Of a stretch of 64,000 bases of DNA, positions 1-9,980 are shown one piece after another. Origin of the DNA: Methylomicrobium sp. wino1 (lineage in GTDB: Bacteria; Pseudomonadota; Gammaproteobacteria; Methylococcales; Methylomonadaceae); NCBI RefSeq assembly GCF_003932755.1, contig NZ_CP024202.1, forward strand, positions 3,472,001-3,536,000, written 5' to 3'. The notes beneath the pieces are model-generated. The model did not search any database, had not been told where the DNA came from, and saw only the letters and a list, made by a program, of their open reading frames with translations. The number at the start of each line of letters is the position of its first letter. The stretch's first letter is position 1. The translations under genes and the position numbers were made by a program.

Positions 1-134
1 AGATTATTCATATCCAAAGCACATGGAGCGGCGCTAGACATTGCCATCCATGGCGGAATAACGTGTTTTATCCTTACGTAAATGCTGAACTGCGAGGGGT
101 AGACTTTAAAAAGATGTATTGTTTTTAAGCCGCG

Positions 135-449
135 TTATTTGAAATAAGAGCAGCAATAATCGGTAGGGTTTTTGATGTTAATTTTAAATTGCGCATTCGC
201 AGGAACGCCGAACGATTCGCCCCCCTTAACTTTTTGCCATTGCTCGGAATCCGGCAATAAAACCTCGAGTTCGCCGTCGATGATTTCCATCAATTCTTTA
301 TCGGCGGTGTTAAAAGTGTATTCTCCCGGCAACATAAAGCCTAAAGTTTTGATGCTACCATCGGCAAATTTAACGGTACGACTCGTGACATTACCGTTAT
401 GATAGGCGTTAGCTTTTTTGATGACAGAAACATTATGGAATTCCGACAT
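135..449 (-). CDS. ppnP: Pyrimidine/purine nucleoside phosphorylase PpnP
   Basis: This 104-residue protein matches the small single-domain cupin family PpnP (YaiE, DUF1255), which phosphorolyses a broad range of nucleosides to base and ribose-1-phosphate in the cytoplasm. The length is typical. Visible family features are the N-terminal NVSVIKKANAYHNGNVTSRT stretch, the central FMLPGEYTFNT-to-MEIIDGELEV cupin strands and the C-terminal FGVPANAQFKI strand. The start at 449 is preceded by a purine-rich aaggat. No operon partner is visible; the next gene on this strand ends about 220 bp upstream. The identification is by sequence pattern and is secure at family level. Confidence 0.93.
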   Translation of the reverse strand: MSEFHNVSVIKKANAYHNGNVTSRTVKFADGSIKTLGFMLPGEYTFNTADKELMEIIDGELEVLLPDSEQWQKVKGGESFGVPANAQFKINIKNPTDYCCSYFK

Positions 450-669
450 GGCGATCCTTTATTATGCGAAGTAAAAAGGGCGCAATTCTAGCAGACTTTC
501 GGGTTGCTCTAAATTAAAAAAGTGGGAGGGCTAGGGGAGAGCGGAGTCTCGGAAGGGAAGTTAACGCGGAAGGGGCTTTGGCTGCAAGAACCAAATTGGA
601 ATCTTGCGGTGTTTGGTTTTGGTCAAGCTTGGGCAACCTATAGTTGCCCAAGTGCCGGTTTAACGTAAA

Positions 670-1053
670 TTAATATTCGGCTTTAACTTCTTGGTAGCCT
701 TTAACTGCCTCGATTAAAGAAGCTTCAGCTTGAGCTTTGTCGCCTTTTCTGATGGCTCTACGCGCTTTTTTCAAATGAGCCGCAGATCGGGTTCTTTTGA
801 CATCCAATCTGCCGACTTCAATGCGTTTAGAGTCTTGACGAGCTCCTTTAATCAGATCCAGTACAGTTTCGTCAGCTTCGCCGTTTTTCAGTGCAGCCAA
901 AGCATCCTCTGACTTTTTCGCGGCGCCCGCAATAGATGCGGCGACTTCTTCCGGTGTTGCATTTTCAATCTTTCCTGCAGCCATGACTTGAGTAAAACTT
1001 CCTATGGAAAAAGTGATGGCGAGAGCGATGACGATCTGTTTTAAAAATTTCAT
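670..1053 (-). CDS. Small secreted helical protein of unknown function
   Basis: This 127-residue protein begins with a clear Sec signal peptide: MKFLKQ, then a hydrophobic stretch, with probable cleavage after VMAA near residue 25. The mature part is almost entirely charged and alpha-helical, rich in Ala, Lys and Glu, with repeated AHLKKARRAIRKGDKAQAEA-like helix turns suggesting a short periplasmic helical bundle. I do not recognise a named family, although small helical periplasmic proteins of this kind are frequent in methylotrophic gammaproteobacteria. A run of A and GTGAG-like sequence precedes the start at 1053. It stands alone between ppnP and hrpA, with no sign of co-transcription. 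No catalytic motif or metal-binding cysteine is visible. Confidence 0.75.
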   Translation of the reverse strand: MKFLKQIVIALAITFSIGSFTQVMAAGKIENATPEEVAASIAGAAKKSEDALAALKNGEADETVLDLIKGARQDSKRIEVGRLDVKRTRSAAHLKKARRAIRKGDKAQAEASLIEAVKGYQEVKAEY

Positions 1054-1378
1054 GTTCTAGTTTACCTTTTGTGAGTTAATAATTTTGGCTATTGCTAAAA
1101 CCTCAGGATTACGATCGCGGGTAAGGCGCGTGTTCCGCAAACCTGATGCGCAATAGAGCGTCTTGTCTAGCTTTAGCCAGTGTAGGGCCTTACCATAAGC
1201 AAGTCTTACGCAAAGACCTTACAAAATCCATAGTAACATACTCAGAAATATTTACTTAGTAATTCTTATAATGGACGCCAAAATCATGTTTTGATCCATG
1301 GATTAAAAAAGTAAACTTGGTCAAATCTCTAAAAAATCAAGATTAACGTTATAATGGTGTTTTTTATCGCCAAAGCGA
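1054..1378. other. Intergenic region between two divergent genes
   Basis: These 325 bases separate the secreted protein from hrpA. No ORF with a credible start or recognisable RNA gene is seen. An AT-rich stretch just before hrpA (1240-1378, with TATAAT-like sequences near 1267 and 1351) probably holds the hrpA promoter. Confidence 0.5.
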
Positions 1379-4300
1379 ATGTCCATATACGCACAATTCA
1401 AACAACTTGCCCATCGATTACCGGAATGCCTGAATCAAGACCGCCATCGTCTCAAACGCCAACTCGACCGTCTACGTCAAGATACCAAAAACGGCAAGGA
1501 CTCGGCTGACAAACTCGCTGACTTGAGCGTCCGCATCGAAAAATCAGCGGCATTGTTCTCGAAACGGCGCGCGTCGATCCCCGCCATCTCATTTCCCGAT
1601 TTACCGGTCAGCGGCAAAAAAGACGAAATCGCGCAGTTGATTCAAAACCATCAAATCGTGATCGTCTGCGGCGAGACCGGTTCCGGCAAGACGACGCAAT
1701 TGCCGAAAATTTGTTTGGCTATCGGTCGCGGTTCTTCCGGCTTTATCGGTCACACGCAACCGCGTCGCATCGCCGCGCGCACGGTGGCGGACCGCATTGC
1801 CGAGGAGTTGGGCGAGCCGGTCGGCAAATCGGTCGGTTACAAGGTGCGTTTTCACGATCAAACACACAAGGAATCGTTAGTTAAATTGATGACCGACGGT
1901 ATTTTGCTTGCCGAAACGCAAAACGATCCGTATCTGAATCGGTACGATACGATCATCATCGACGAGGCGCACGAGCGCAGCCTGAATATCGATTTTCTGC
2001 TCGGCTACATGAAATGGCTGTTGCCGAAGCGCCCCGATCTGAAATTGATCGTGACGTCGGCGACGATCGACCCCGAGCGTTTTTCGAAACATTTCAACGA
2101 CGCGCCGATCATCGAAGTTTCCGGGCGTACCTATCCGGTCGAAATCCGTTACAGGCCGATCGAACAGAGTGAGGAAGACGACGAAACGACGGCCGATCTG
2201 CAGCAAGCGATTCTCGATGCCGTCGACGAATTGTCGCGCGACATGCGCGGAGATATTTTGATCTTTTTGAGCGGCGAGCGGGAAATCCGTGAAACGACCG
2301 AGTCGCTGCGCAAGCATCATCCGACCGGCTACGAAATTCTGCCGCTGTATTCGAAATTGAGCGTTGCCGAACAGGAGCGGGTGTTCAAGCCGAAAGGCGG
2401 GCAGCGCATCGTGCTCGCGACCAACGTCGCCGAAACCTCGCTGACGGTGCCGGGCATCCGCTGCGTGATCGATACCGGACACGCGCGCATCAGCCGTTAC
2501 AGTCATCGCAGCAAGATTCAACGTCTGCCGATCGAGCGCATCTCTCAGGCCAGCGCGAATCAAAGGGCAGGGCGCTGCGGCCGCGTCGCCGAAGGCATCT
2601 GCATTCGCCTGTATTCGGAGGAGGATTTTCAAGCGCGTCCGGTATTTACCGAGCCGGAAATTCTGCGCACCAATCTGTCGTCGGTAATTCTGCAGATGAT
2701 TGCGCTTAAGCTTGGCGATATCGAGGATTTTCCGTTCATCGAGCCGCCCGAGGATAAGATGATCCGCGACGGCAAGACGATGCTGCACGAGATCCATGCG
2801 CTCGATAAACAGGGTCATTTGACCGAAGTCGGCAAGCAGTTGGCCAAATTGCCGACCGATCCTAAATTGGCCAGGATGCTGTTGGCAGCTGCCGAGTATC
2901 AATGCCTCCATGAAGTATCGATTATTGTCGCGGCGTTGAGTATCCAAGATCCGCGAGAAAAACCGGCCGACAAGATGCAGCAGTCCGATGCCAAACATGC
3001 CGTTTTTCGTCATGAAGAATCGGACTTTCTGACCTTGCTGAATCTGTGGAACCATTTCGAGGAGCAGAAAAAGCATCTGTCGAACAACAAGCTGCGCAAA
3101 TATTGCAAGGATCAGTTTCTGTCCTATGTGCGCATGAAGGAGTGGTTCGACATTCACGCACAAATCATGCAGGTGATCAAAGGCGAGTTGAAGCTCAAGC
3201 CGAACATGATCGAAGCCGGTTACGGCGAAATTCATCGCTCGTTGTTGCCGGGGTTGCTGTCGAATATCGGCTTCCGGCACGAACAATACGAATATCTCGG
3301 CGCCCGCGGACTCAAGTTTTTCATTTTTCCGGGTTCCGGCCTGCACAAGCTGCGTCCGAAATGGATCATGGCCGCCGAGCAGGTCGAAACCAGCAAGGTC
3401 TATGCACGCACGGTCGCGCGCATCGAACCGGAATGGATCGAGGCTTGTTCCGGACATCTGGTCAAGCGCAACTATTACGATCCGCATTGGGAGAAGAAGG
3501 CAGGGCGTAGCGGCATTTATGAACGCACGCTATTGTACGGTTTGACGCTGCAGGCGAAGCGCAAGATTCCATACGAACACGTCGATCCGAAGGCGGCGCG
3601 CGATTTTTTCATTCGTTTCGGGCTGGTCAATCAGGATTATCAAACCAGTGCGCCGTTCTTCAAGGCCAATCAGCAATTGCTCGAGGAGGTCGGCTACATT
3701 CAGCACAAGGGCCGGCGCGTCGATTTGATCGAGGACGAGGAATGGCTGTATCAATTTTATGATAAAAAAATTCCCGAATCGGTCGTCAACGGCATCACCT
3801 TCGATCAGTGGCGCAAGACCGTCGAACGAGACAATCCAAAAATTCTGTTGCTGACCAAGGAGGATTTGACGAGGGAACAGGATGATTTCATCAACGAATG
3901 GGATTTTCCGGACAGCAAAAAAGTCGGGCGTCTGACCTTCGATCTGCAGTACCGCTTCGAACCGGGGCACGACGAAGACGGCGTGACCGCGGTCATTCCG
4001 GTGCATCAACTCAATCAAGTGAATGCGCAACCCTTCGAATGGCTGGTGCCGGGCATGTTGGAGGAAAAAATCATCGCTCTGATCAAGTCACTGCCGAAAC
4101 AGCTACGCAAGCATTTCGTGCCGGTGCCGCAAACGGCCAAGCAGTGTCTCGAAATCGAGCCTGATTTCAAGGGTTCATTATATGAATGGCTCGGTATGCG
4201 CCTGCGCAAATTGACCTGCGAGGCGATCCCGTTAACCGAGTGGCATCCGGAAACCCTGCCCGAGCACTTGACGATGAATTTCCGTATCGTCGACGAGCAC

Positions 4301-5269
4301 GGCAAGTTACTCGACTACGGCCGTGATCTGAAAAAACTGCAGGATAAATACGCCGTCGAGGCCGGCGACAGTTTCGACAAGAAGGCCGCAGACGAGTTGA
4401 ATTACACGGGCTGTATTCAATGGGCATTCGACGATTTGCCGGAAACCTACGAATTCATGCATGAAGGACAATCGTTCATCGGTTTCCCGGCGATCGTCGA
4501 CGAAGGTGACGCGGTCGGCGTCAAGATATTCGATACGCGTGACAAAGCCGACCGATTGCACAGAGCCGGTTTGACCCGGTTGTTCCAATTGCAGTTAAAG
4601 AAGGAAAAGACCTATCTGACGAAAAATATGCCACATAAGCCGGCTGCGGAGCTCTTCGCCAATCAGTTACCGGAACATCCACTGTTGAAGGATTATCACG
4701 GCGTTTCATACAAGGAAGACTTGCTCTATACGGTGTTTTCGGAATTGTTCGTCGGCGATCGTTCGATCAGGTCGCAGTCGGCTTTCGAACAGAGCATTCG
4801 AGAGCACAAAGGCGAATTGGTGTCGTTTGCGAACGAAGCGGGCAGAATCGTGCTGGAAATCGTCGAGAGTATTGTTGCGATCAAAAACCGGCTATCTCGT
4901 TTGCAACAAGACAACGCAACCGTACTCGACATCAACGAGCAGTTGAGCCTGATGATTTATTCGGGATTCATTCGCAATACGCCGATTACGCAACTCAAGC
5001 AAATACCGCGCTATTTGAAGGCGATAGATTACCGCCTCGATAAAATCGCCGGCGATGCGCCCAAAATCCCGCTCGTGCAGCGTTATTGCACACGTTTCTG
5101 GAAAGACGCCGCGAACCGGGCCAAGAAAACCGTCGTGCTGCCGGAACAAGAAGCGTTCCGCTGGATGCTCGAGGAATTTCGCGTGTCGGTGTTCGCTCAG
5201 CAATTAAAAACGCCATATCCTATTTCGGAAAAGCGCATCGAAAAAGCCTGGGATCAGCGACAATCCTAA
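1379..5269 (+). CDS. hrpA: ATP-dependent RNA helicase HrpA
   Basis: This is a full-length (1296-residue) DEAH-box RNA helicase of the HrpA type, which in E. coli acts on mRNA processing and stalled translation complexes. Helicase motifs appear in order: Walker A GETGSGKTT (98-106), DEAH (195-198), SAT (227-229), and motif VI QRAGRCGR (395-402). They are followed by the helicase-associated HA2/OB region and the long HrpA-specific C-terminal DUF3418 domain. Length agrees with E. coli HrpA (about 1300). The start at 1379 gives a normal HrpA N-terminus. No operon partner is evident. A rearranged second copy is found at 14257-14520, on the other side of the siderophore locus. Confidence 0.97.
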   Translation: MSIYAQFKQLAHRLPECLNQDRHRLKRQLDRLRQDTKNGKDSADKLADLSVRIEKSAALFSKRRASIPAISFPDLPVSGKKDEIAQLIQNHQIVIVCGETGSGKTTQLPKICLAIGRGSSGFIGHTQPRRIAARTVADRIAEELGEPVGKSVGYKVRFHDQTHKESLVKLMTDGILLAETQNDPYLNRYDTIIIDEAHERSLNIDFLLGYMKWLLPKRPDLKLIVTSATIDPERFSKHFNDAPIIEVSGRTYPVEIRYRPIEQSEEDDETTADLQQAILDAVDELSRDMRGDILIFLSGEREIRETTESLRKHHPTGYEILPLYSKLSVAEQERVFKPKGGQRIVLATNVAETSLTVPGIRCVIDTGHARISRYSHRSKIQRLPIERISQASANQRAGRCGRVAEGICIRLYSEEDFQARPVFTEPEILRTNLSSVILQMIALKLGDIEDFPFIEPPEDKMIRDGKTMLHEIHALDKQGHLTEVGKQLAKLPTDPKLARMLLAAAEYQCLHEVSIIVAALSIQDPREKPADKMQQSDAKHAVFRHEESDFLTLLNLWNHFEEQKKHLSNNKLRKYCKDQFLSYVRMKEWFDIHAQIMQVIKGELKLKPNMIEAGYGEIHRSLLPGLLSNIGFRHEQYEYLGARGLKFFIFPGSGLHKLRPKWIMAAEQVETSKVYARTVARIEPEWIEACSGHLVKRNYYDPHWEKKAGRSGIYERTLLYGLTLQAKRKIPYEHVDPKAARDFFIRFGLVNQDYQTSAPFFKANQQLLEEVGYIQHKGRRVDLIEDEEWLYQFYDKKIPESVVNGITFDQWRKTVERDNPKILLLTKEDLTREQDDFINEWDFPDSKKVGRLTFDLQYRFEPGHDEDGVTAVIPVHQLNQVNAQPFEWLVPGMLEEKIIALIKSLPKQLRKHFVPVPQTAKQCLEIEPDFKGSLYEWLGMRLRKLTCEAIPLTEWHPETLPEHLTMNFRIVDEHGKLLDYGRDLKKLQDKYAVEAGDSFDKKAADELNYTGCIQWAFDDLPETYEFMHEGQSFIGFPAIVDEGDAVGVKIFDTRDKADRLHRAGLTRLFQLQLKKEKTYLTKNMPHKPAAELFANQLPEHPLLKDYHGVSYKEDLLYTVFSELFVGDRSIRSQSAFEQSIREHKGELVSFANEAGRIVLEIVESIVAIKNRLSRLQQDNATVLDINEQLSLMIYSGFIRNTPITQLKQIPRYLKAIDYRLDKIAGDAPKIPLVQRYCTRFWKDAANRAKKTVVLPEQEAFRWMLEEFRVSVFAQQLKTPYPISEKRIEKAWDQRQS

Positions 5270-5563
5270 AGTCGGTAGTTTAACCATGAAGTTCATAAAG
5301 TAATTCAAAGGTTGCCCGGACATCCTCTCTAACCTCTCGGATGAGCGAAAGTTTTATACAAACGCGTAACGAGTTATTAAATTAAACTTCTTATTCTTCA
5401 TGCTCTTCGTGGTGAAATGCTTTTTCAAGCGTAATGGTTCAATGTCGTTACGTGAGTAACGTTCTGATCTGAAATCGAATCAGAACCGGCTTGAAAAAAA
5501 TCAGTATTCCTGTGTCAACAACTTGCTCGTTATATCGATGGTTTTCGAATTCCATCCTTGCAG

Positions 5564-5740
5564 TCAAAACTTCCGCAAGGCATGGCGCAGTATAGTTGCA
5601 ATTGGAATGGCCAAGGCAATCCAAGAAGCTACATCTAACGGTCCGTCTCCTATTAGAGCGGCGATGAGCCCGATCGCAGTAATCAAGCCTAGCAAGAGCG
5701 GAATTCCCCAAATTTGCCGCTTATTCAGTGTGCTGCGCAT
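5564..5740 (-). CDS. 58-residue small membrane protein at the end of the siderophore locus
   Basis: This short ORF starts at ATG 5740, only 13 bases after the stop of the PepSY gene, so it is probably co-transcribed with it. The 58-residue product begins MRSTLNKRQIWGI and has two hydrophobic segments (about residues 11-31 and 36-52), separated by GDGPLDVAS, with a basic tail LRHALRKF. That predicts two membrane helices with positive ends. Small two-TM proteins commonly follow PepSY genes in siderophore-uptake clusters, but I cannot assign a function. The DNA in the other frames looks like shadow sequence, whereas this frame has clear membrane-protein composition. Confidence 0.68.
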   Translation of the reverse strand: MRSTLNKRQIWGIPLLLGLITAIGLIAALIGDGPLDVASWIALAIPIATILRHALRKF

Positions 5741-5753
5741 GACGACTTTTCAA

Positions 5754-6938
5754 CTAAGCCGGTTCGCGAGATTGAGCCGGTAACGGCGCTAAACCGAAGC
5801 GGGCTTCGAAGGAGACATGGCGTTTTTTTATCCACAGATATAGACCGCTGATCAAGACGACTATGGCGATGAGATCCAGGAGCGCCCAGAATATCTTCAT
5901 CGGCAGGCCGCCGTAATCGCCGAAGTGTAGCGGCCGGGAAAGCAATAGAGTGCTAACGTAAACAGGTAACTCGCGTCTGTCTACCACTTTGCCGGTTTCG
6001 GCATCGATGAGCAGCGGCTTGAGCAGTTTGGAGGTCAAGGGCGTGTCTCCTTGCATGAATGCGACGAAATGACGAGGCCCTGCAAAGCCGTTGCCGGGAA
6101 ACGCCATGAAACTGAGTGTCATCCCGGGTTCGTTTGCGTAGGCGGCGGCTACGGCGCTCCCGGTGGCAAGACTGCCGGCCATTATCGGCAGGTTCTTGTA
6201 CGGTGCAGTCATATCGGCCAGTTCGGTCGCCTGCCAGCGATTGAAGATCGGTTCCGAGAGAGTGTTGACAACGCCGGTCGCGCCGACGACCGACAGCCAA
6301 ACCAGGGTGGCGATGCCGAGCAGGTTGTGCAAATCGAGCCATTTGACCCGGTGCGATCTGTTCCGACGGACCGTGCCGAAGCGCAGCTTGCGCATGTAAA
6401 AACCGTACAGCACCGTGCCCGAGACGAGCGAGATCAGAAGCAGCACGCCCATGAAACCGAGAAACAGCATGCCGGGGAGCCCTGCGAACAGGTCGACGTG
6501 CAAACGAAGCAGCACGTTCATGACGCCTTTCCCGAGCGGATATTCCTGAAGAAACTCGCCGGTGCGCGCATCGTAGCTATAGAACGCGGAGGCTTCCGCT
6601 GCATTCACCGTCTCGCTCATTCTGACATGCCAAAGGTTCGGCTCGTCCGCATCGCCCACCAGGAACTGTACGGCATGCCCCGGCTTGCGCGCCAGCGCAT
6701 CGGCGACGATCCGGTCGAGATCCACCCGTTGCCCTGTTTCGGGCAGCGCCGGAGCTTCGGTACGATAACCCAGCGCATGGTCGATCTCTTCGGTGAAGAT
6801 CAGAGGCAGCCCGGTCAGGCACAACAGCAGCATGAATAGAGTGCAAATCAAGCTGGTCCACTTGTGCAGCCAGTACCAGATCTTTATAGACCGGTGGCCC
6901 GGCATGGCGGTCGCGGCACCCGATTCCCGCCCGGTCAT
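5754..6938 (-). CDS. PepSY-associated transmembrane protein (siderophore-utilisation type)
   Basis: This 394-residue protein has the PepSY_TM layout: a cytoplasmic N-terminus with an HKWTSL motif leading into TM1 (about 25-50), a large periplasmic loop with PepSY sequence, paired helices around 165-185 and 205-230, a second periplasmic PepSY-like part and a last helix near 350-375 ending in LYLWIKKRH. Such proteins accompany TonB receptors and hydroxamate siderophore clusters and are thought to help with inner-membrane ferric-siderophore reduction or transport. Its ATG overlaps the stop of the synthetase frame (ATGA, 6935-6938), suggesting translational coupling. It appears intact although its biosynthetic neighbours are broken. 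Confidence 0.88.
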   Translation of the reverse strand: MTGRESGAATAMPGHRSIKIWYWLHKWTSLICTLFMLLLCLTGLPLIFTEEIDHALGYRTEAPALPETGQRVDLDRIVADALARKPGHAVQFLVGDADEPNLWHVRMSETVNAAEASAFYSYDARTGEFLQEYPLGKGVMNVLLRLHVDLFAGLPGMLFLGFMGVLLLISLVSGTVLYGFYMRKLRFGTVRRNRSHRVKWLDLHNLLGIATLVWLSVVGATGVVNTLSEPIFNRWQATELADMTAPYKNLPIMAGSLATGSAVAAAYANEPGMTLSFMAFPGNGFAGPRHFVAFMQGDTPLTSKLLKPLLIDAETGKVVDRRELPVYVSTLLLSRPLHFGDYGGLPMKIFWALLDLIAIVVLISGLYLWIKKRHVSFEARFGLAPLPAQSREPA

Positions 6939-9324
6939 GTGCCGGCCTCCTTCGATTCGTGCCGCATCGCTTCGGGCCTGAATTCGGCGATGGGGTTTTC
7001 CAGGGTGCCGACAAACTTCAGATTTTTCGCCGGGTCGGCCAAATCGATCATCTGCTGAGGGTTTCCGAGCTGCAACCGGTTCAGGCAGGAGCGGATGAAC
7101 TCAGGCGCGAACAGGTCGTGGCGTGCGAATTTGTCCGCCAGCTCGGGATGGCGGCTCTGATAGGTCAGGATGCAGTCGGCCACGAGTCGCCAGAACTTTT
7201 TTCCGGATAGTTATCATGGGAAGATAGGATGTGCGCCAGGTAGCGGAAGATCAAGTCGAAGAAGTCGGTGAAGATGGACAGGATCTTTAATTCTTCCGGC
7301 ACGTGCACTGCTAGCCGCTGCACTTTTTCCGACAAAACCAGATCCTTGTTCATGATCGCCGCTTCTTCGGCGATATCCTTCATGATAGCCCGCACCGGTA
7401 CATGGTTTTCCAATACCAGGATCAGGTTTTCGCCGTGTGGCATGAACACCAGGTCGTAGGCGTAAAAACAATGCAACAGGGGGCTCAGATAGCAATCCAG
7501 GTAGCGTCGCAGCCACGCTTCCGTGTCGATGCCGGAGGCTTTGATCAGTTCAGGCAGCAGGGCCGTTCCGCGGACATCGACGTGCAGCAGTGCGGCCATG
7601 GTCATCAGCCTCATGCCGGGTTGCAGCCCGGGCACGGGGCTTTCCCTCCACAATGCCGCCAGCATTTTCCGGTAGGGGCTATGCTTGTCTGCGGCCCCCT
7701 CATAATGGCGGTTGCGGTAGCCGACCGCCGCGACCTCGCGCAGGATGCTGAAACGTTTTTCCGAGAGATAGGGATCCTGCTCGATCAGATCGTTGATGCA
7801 GTCATTGATGGCGGGGGTTGTGCTCATGTAATAGGGAGACAGCCCGCGCATGAATCCCATGTTGAGGATGGACAATGCTGTTTTCACATAACGCTTGTGG
7901 GGATGGCTGGTATTGAAGAACGTGCGGATCGACTGCTGGGCTAGATACCGGTCGTCTCCGTAGCCCAGACAGACCAATTCGCGCGCGGCGATGTCGGCGG
8001 CGAAAACCACCGCCAGCTTGTTGTACCACTGCCAAGGGTGAACCGGCATGAACCAATAATCGTCGGGCGCCAGGCTTTGTCGTTCCAGTAGGCGGCTGAA
8101 TTTTTCCAGGGCTTTGGCGCCCAGTTCCTGTTCCATTAGCTGCGGATAAGATAGGTCCTCCGTGCATGAGAACTCCGCCTTGCTTTTGTGCGCTGCAAGC
8201 CAGATCAGCCTAACCGGCGAGGCAGCCTCGGGCGCATAGGCATGATAGTCGGCGGCATCGAAACCGATGCGGCCGTTGTTGGCGAGAAAGGCGGGATGGC
8301 CTTCCATCATGGCGGTTTCCAGGGTCTGAAAATCGGCATGAAGCAAGGCCGGGACATCGACGCCGGTCTTGGCGTGCTTGAAAGCGCTGCTGTACAAGGT
8401 GCTGCAGATTTCCTCCATGTAAGTGGGCAGCATGGCGGGAGCGATTCCCAGCCGGTTGCGGATTTCGACGATGAAACTCAGGGAGTCCGGTTCCGCAGGC
8501 TCGCCGTTGACGAATTTCTCCAGGGAATCCGGATCGATGTGCCAATGCTCCAGGCTCAACACCCGCGCGCGGAAACGATACTCGATTCCGGGCATGTCGG
8601 TGGAGACCCGGTAGCATCCCCAATCGCCTTTGTGCTCGAGCAGCTCCGGCTCGATCAGCGATTCGTGGGCGAACTCACTGATGGCCTTGCGCAGGTGATG
8701 TTTGTTCGCTCGAGTCCACAGATCGGGCTGCAGGTGCGAAACAAGCTCCTCGGGTTTTGAAGCTTTGTCCAGTGCGCATCGAAACTGCTCCCGGGTACAG
8801 AACGCCAAGTGCGCCTGCTTGCCGGGTAGTTCTATGATCTTCCGGTATTCGAAGCCCGCCCACCTGTTCAGCGCATGAATTTTCTTGTTGTTGATATCCG
8901 GTTCGACAATGACCCTTTGCACCGCCGGGTCGCTGAACATGAAATCCATGATCACTGAGAACACTGCTCGAGTGAAATTGGGGATAGGGCGCACGGCCGG
9001 CGCTACCAGGATATGCATGCCCAGATCTCCCGGTTGCGGAGCATAGTGTTCGCCGACCGGATCGAGTCTCGGATCATAGCATTCCAGTAGAAACGCCGGC
9101 GTTTCGTCGCAATAGCCCAGATAGACCGAAGCCTGCTCGCAGATCTGCCGGTATTCCTCTTCGACCCGTTGCAAAGAGAAACCCTGCATTCCCCAGTAAC
9201 AGGCATAGTCCAGACTGACCCAGCGGTGGATCAGGTCGATGTCGTTAGGAATAGTCAAAGGACGCAAACGGAAAGTGCCTATCGACGCTACGAATCTGTT
9301 GAAATTTTGGAATTCTGTGTTCAT
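6935..9324 (-). pseudogene. Siderophore acyltransferase-NIS synthetase fusion (BibC-like), frameshifted near the 3' end
   Basis: Residues 1 to about 175 form a GNAT acyltransferase like IucB/RhbD (N-hydroxy-diamine acylation). The rest is an IucA/IucC (NIS) synthetase of the DesD type, with GHPAFLANNGRIGF, HPWQW, NTSHPHKRYVKTA and PHGENLILVLENH motifs. Fused DesC-DesD enzymes are known for bisucaberin (BibC), so a macrocyclic or linear dihydroxamate is a plausible product (inference). I chose ATG 9324 because the acyltransferase fold begins there. The reading frame breaks in a run of six A (7197-7202 on the + strand): the main frame stops at 7165. One added A, or a -1 slip, restores [15 protein letters not shown] and the family's expected C-terminus down to 6935. 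It could be a real mutation, slippage-dependent expression or a base-calling error. Confidence 0.85.
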
Positions 9325-9368
9325 GGTGGTTCGTTTTCGTTGATAATTTGAATATAGGATCATGGGGG

Positions 9369-9980
9369 TCAGAGCGTTTCGAGCACGGCCGCGGTCGATT
9401 TCGCCCTGGCCTTGAAGAGCAGCGCATACAGGCAGGCCGTGCCCGCCAACCCGATCGCGCCGGCGAGAAAGGTCGCCTGCAGGCCATACTCCGCCACGAT
9501 GGAACCGGCGGCATAGGATGCGACCAGGGCCCCGAGGCTTTGGAAAAAATAGATTTTGCTGAAGTCGGCGGCATAGGAATGTGAACTGGCGGATTCGAAT
9601 AACAACCAATCCAGGCGCACGGTCGCTTTGAACAACGCCCAGCCGAACAGGCAGCGCCCCGACAGCACCAGCGCCTCCTGCCCGGAAGCCTGAAGCAGCA
9701 GACCGGTAGTGCCCGCAAGGATCGCCGGAATGATACCGTTTTTAGCCGTCGTGCCGCTTTTCAGGCACAAGGCCAGGAGTGCCATCGCACCGGGTATGGC
9801 GAAAACTAAGCCCGAGACGATCTCGCCGTCCCACGAGGAAATCGATTTCCAATAGCTGGCGAAAAAGGGGCGTGTCAGAAATACGCTGAAATAAAACAGC
9901 AGCATGATCAGGCCGAGTCTCAAGATAATGCCGGAGGGAACTCCGGCAGGTTCCGGCCCGCCCGGAGTTTTCGACGTTCC
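9369..9980 (-). pseudogene. C-terminal half of an MFS siderophore exporter, 5' part lost
   Basis: The frame is open from the edge of the insertion sequence (9980) to its stop at 9369 and encodes about 200 residues: a linker rich in Pro and Gly, then six hydrophobic helices starting LGLIMLLFYFSVFLTRPFF. That is one half of a 12-helix major facilitator protein, and the upstream half is missing. MFS exporters are normal members of NIS siderophore clusters, and this one lies directly upstream of the synthetase gene (44-base gap), as expected. The break coincides exactly with the inverted repeat of the IS1595-family element, so truncation by that element, or by a deletion it caused, is the simple reading. 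Six helices alone are unlikely to transport. Confidence 0.8.

Noticed and set aside
1877-3487. Long antisense frame (536 codons) inside hrpA
   Set aside because: It is the usual GC-driven shadow of a long coding gene; no family motif and no promoter or binding site.
5448-5711. 87-residue minus-strand frame after the PepSY gene
   Set aside because: Composition is that of an out-of-frame shadow; the overlapping 58-residue frame at 5564-5740 has membrane-protein character and proper spacing.
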